Positions 6,095 through 6,253 of a stretch of 6,253 nt of DNA are shown piece by piece. Both the position numbers and the translations under genes were made by a program. This DNA is from Desulfobacterales bacterium C00003106 (GTDB lineage: Bacteria > Desulfobacterota > Desulfobacteria > Desulfobacterales > C00003106): positions 1 to 6,253 of the forward strand of contig MAXM01000197.1 of the NCBI GenBank assembly GCA_001751015.1. The letters are read 5' to 3'. Numbering within the stretch: the first letter of the stretch is position 1; each line of letters begins with the position of its first letter. A model generated the notes under the pieces. That model did not search any database, was not told the origin of the DNA, and saw only the letters and a list, made by a program, of their open reading frames with translations.

Positions 6095-6253
6095 TGTATC
6101 AGAATTACAATGAAATGAAAACACCTATTAGGATTCACAAATTCAGGAGTCAGAGGATGGAACCCTAATCCCCCCCATTCTTATTGACCTTTCATGCAGT
6201 CTATTGTAGACTTAGCTTATTTTTAGACCTAAGTTGAGCGATTAGCCTTTAGC
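6095..6253. other. Non-coding upstream flank; no gene seen, one weak outward promoter-like site
   Basis: I see no credible gene in this stretch. AGTCTA-TTG-TAGACT (6198-6212) is a perfect six-pair palindrome, and ACTTAG (6210-6215) with CTAAGT (6229-6234) is a second overlapping one. On the plus strand TTGACC (6184-6189) and TAGACT (6207-6212) are 17 bp apart, a passable promoter pointing out of the window, with the palindrome covering its -10. A run of seven C occurs at 6171-6177. The lpxA/lpxI-type genes expected before this operon in related clusters are not in the visible sequence. Confidence 0.35.

Noticed and set aside
6130..6160. AATTCAGGAGTCAGA-like tract as a member of a GAATTC/GACTCC-type dispersed repeat
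   Set aside because: Only one degenerate unit is present, too short to call a repeat from this window.
1..6253. CRISPR array, tRNA, rRNA, integrase or complete insertion sequence
   Set aside because: No regularly spaced repeats, cloverleaf, rRNA-like stretch or transposase/integrase motifs were seen on either strand.

Overview
The window is a lipid A / lipopolysaccharide assembly and export cluster from a Gram-negative bacterium. All five intact genes are on the minus strand, so transcription runs from high to low coordinates. The protein sequences, the mid-range GC and the gene order (a Gfo/Idh/MocA oxidoreductase next to lpxB, a DUF374 acyltransferase and msbA) resemble Deltaproteobacteria/Desulfobacterota, for example Syntrophia-like anaerobes. 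That placement comes from recognition, not from a search.

Layout in transcription order. 6253-6014 has no recognisable gene; it holds a palindrome (6050-6063) and a REP-like 33-bp repeat (6062-6094). 6013-5915 is a broken remnant of a four-helix-bundle (S23/23S rRNA intervening-sequence type) gene. 5904-4942 is a Gfo/Idh/MocA oxidoreductase, possibly GnnA-like. 4941-4826 is a 116-bp gap with a striking concentric dyad (4851-4897) containing a perfect TATAAT facing lpxB. lpxB follows (4825-3695, TTG start), then an LpxJ-like DUF374 acyltransferase (3698-3030, GTG start, 4-nt overlap with lpxB), a short gap with an imperfect hairpin (2979-3014), msbA (2968-1217), and an LptF-type permease (1220-111, 4-nt overlap with msbA). 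The last 110 bases hold a second, decayed copy of the 33-bp repeat.

The genes read as an assembly line. LpxB makes the lipid A disaccharide, the LpxJ-like protein probably adds a secondary acyl chain, MsbA flips the product across the inner membrane, and LptF is one permease half of the LptB2FG extractor. The oxidoreductase may modify the UDP-GlcNAc precursor, but its usual aminotransferase partner is not visible here. LptG, LptB, WaaA and the early Lpx enzymes are also absent from the window.

The genes themselves are ordinary. The less ordinary material lies between and around them: the pseudogene remnant whose out-of-frame translation falsely extends the oxidoreductase, the related 33-bp repeats bounding the operon, and the dyad upstream of lpxB. 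I found no convincing new multi-gene system.
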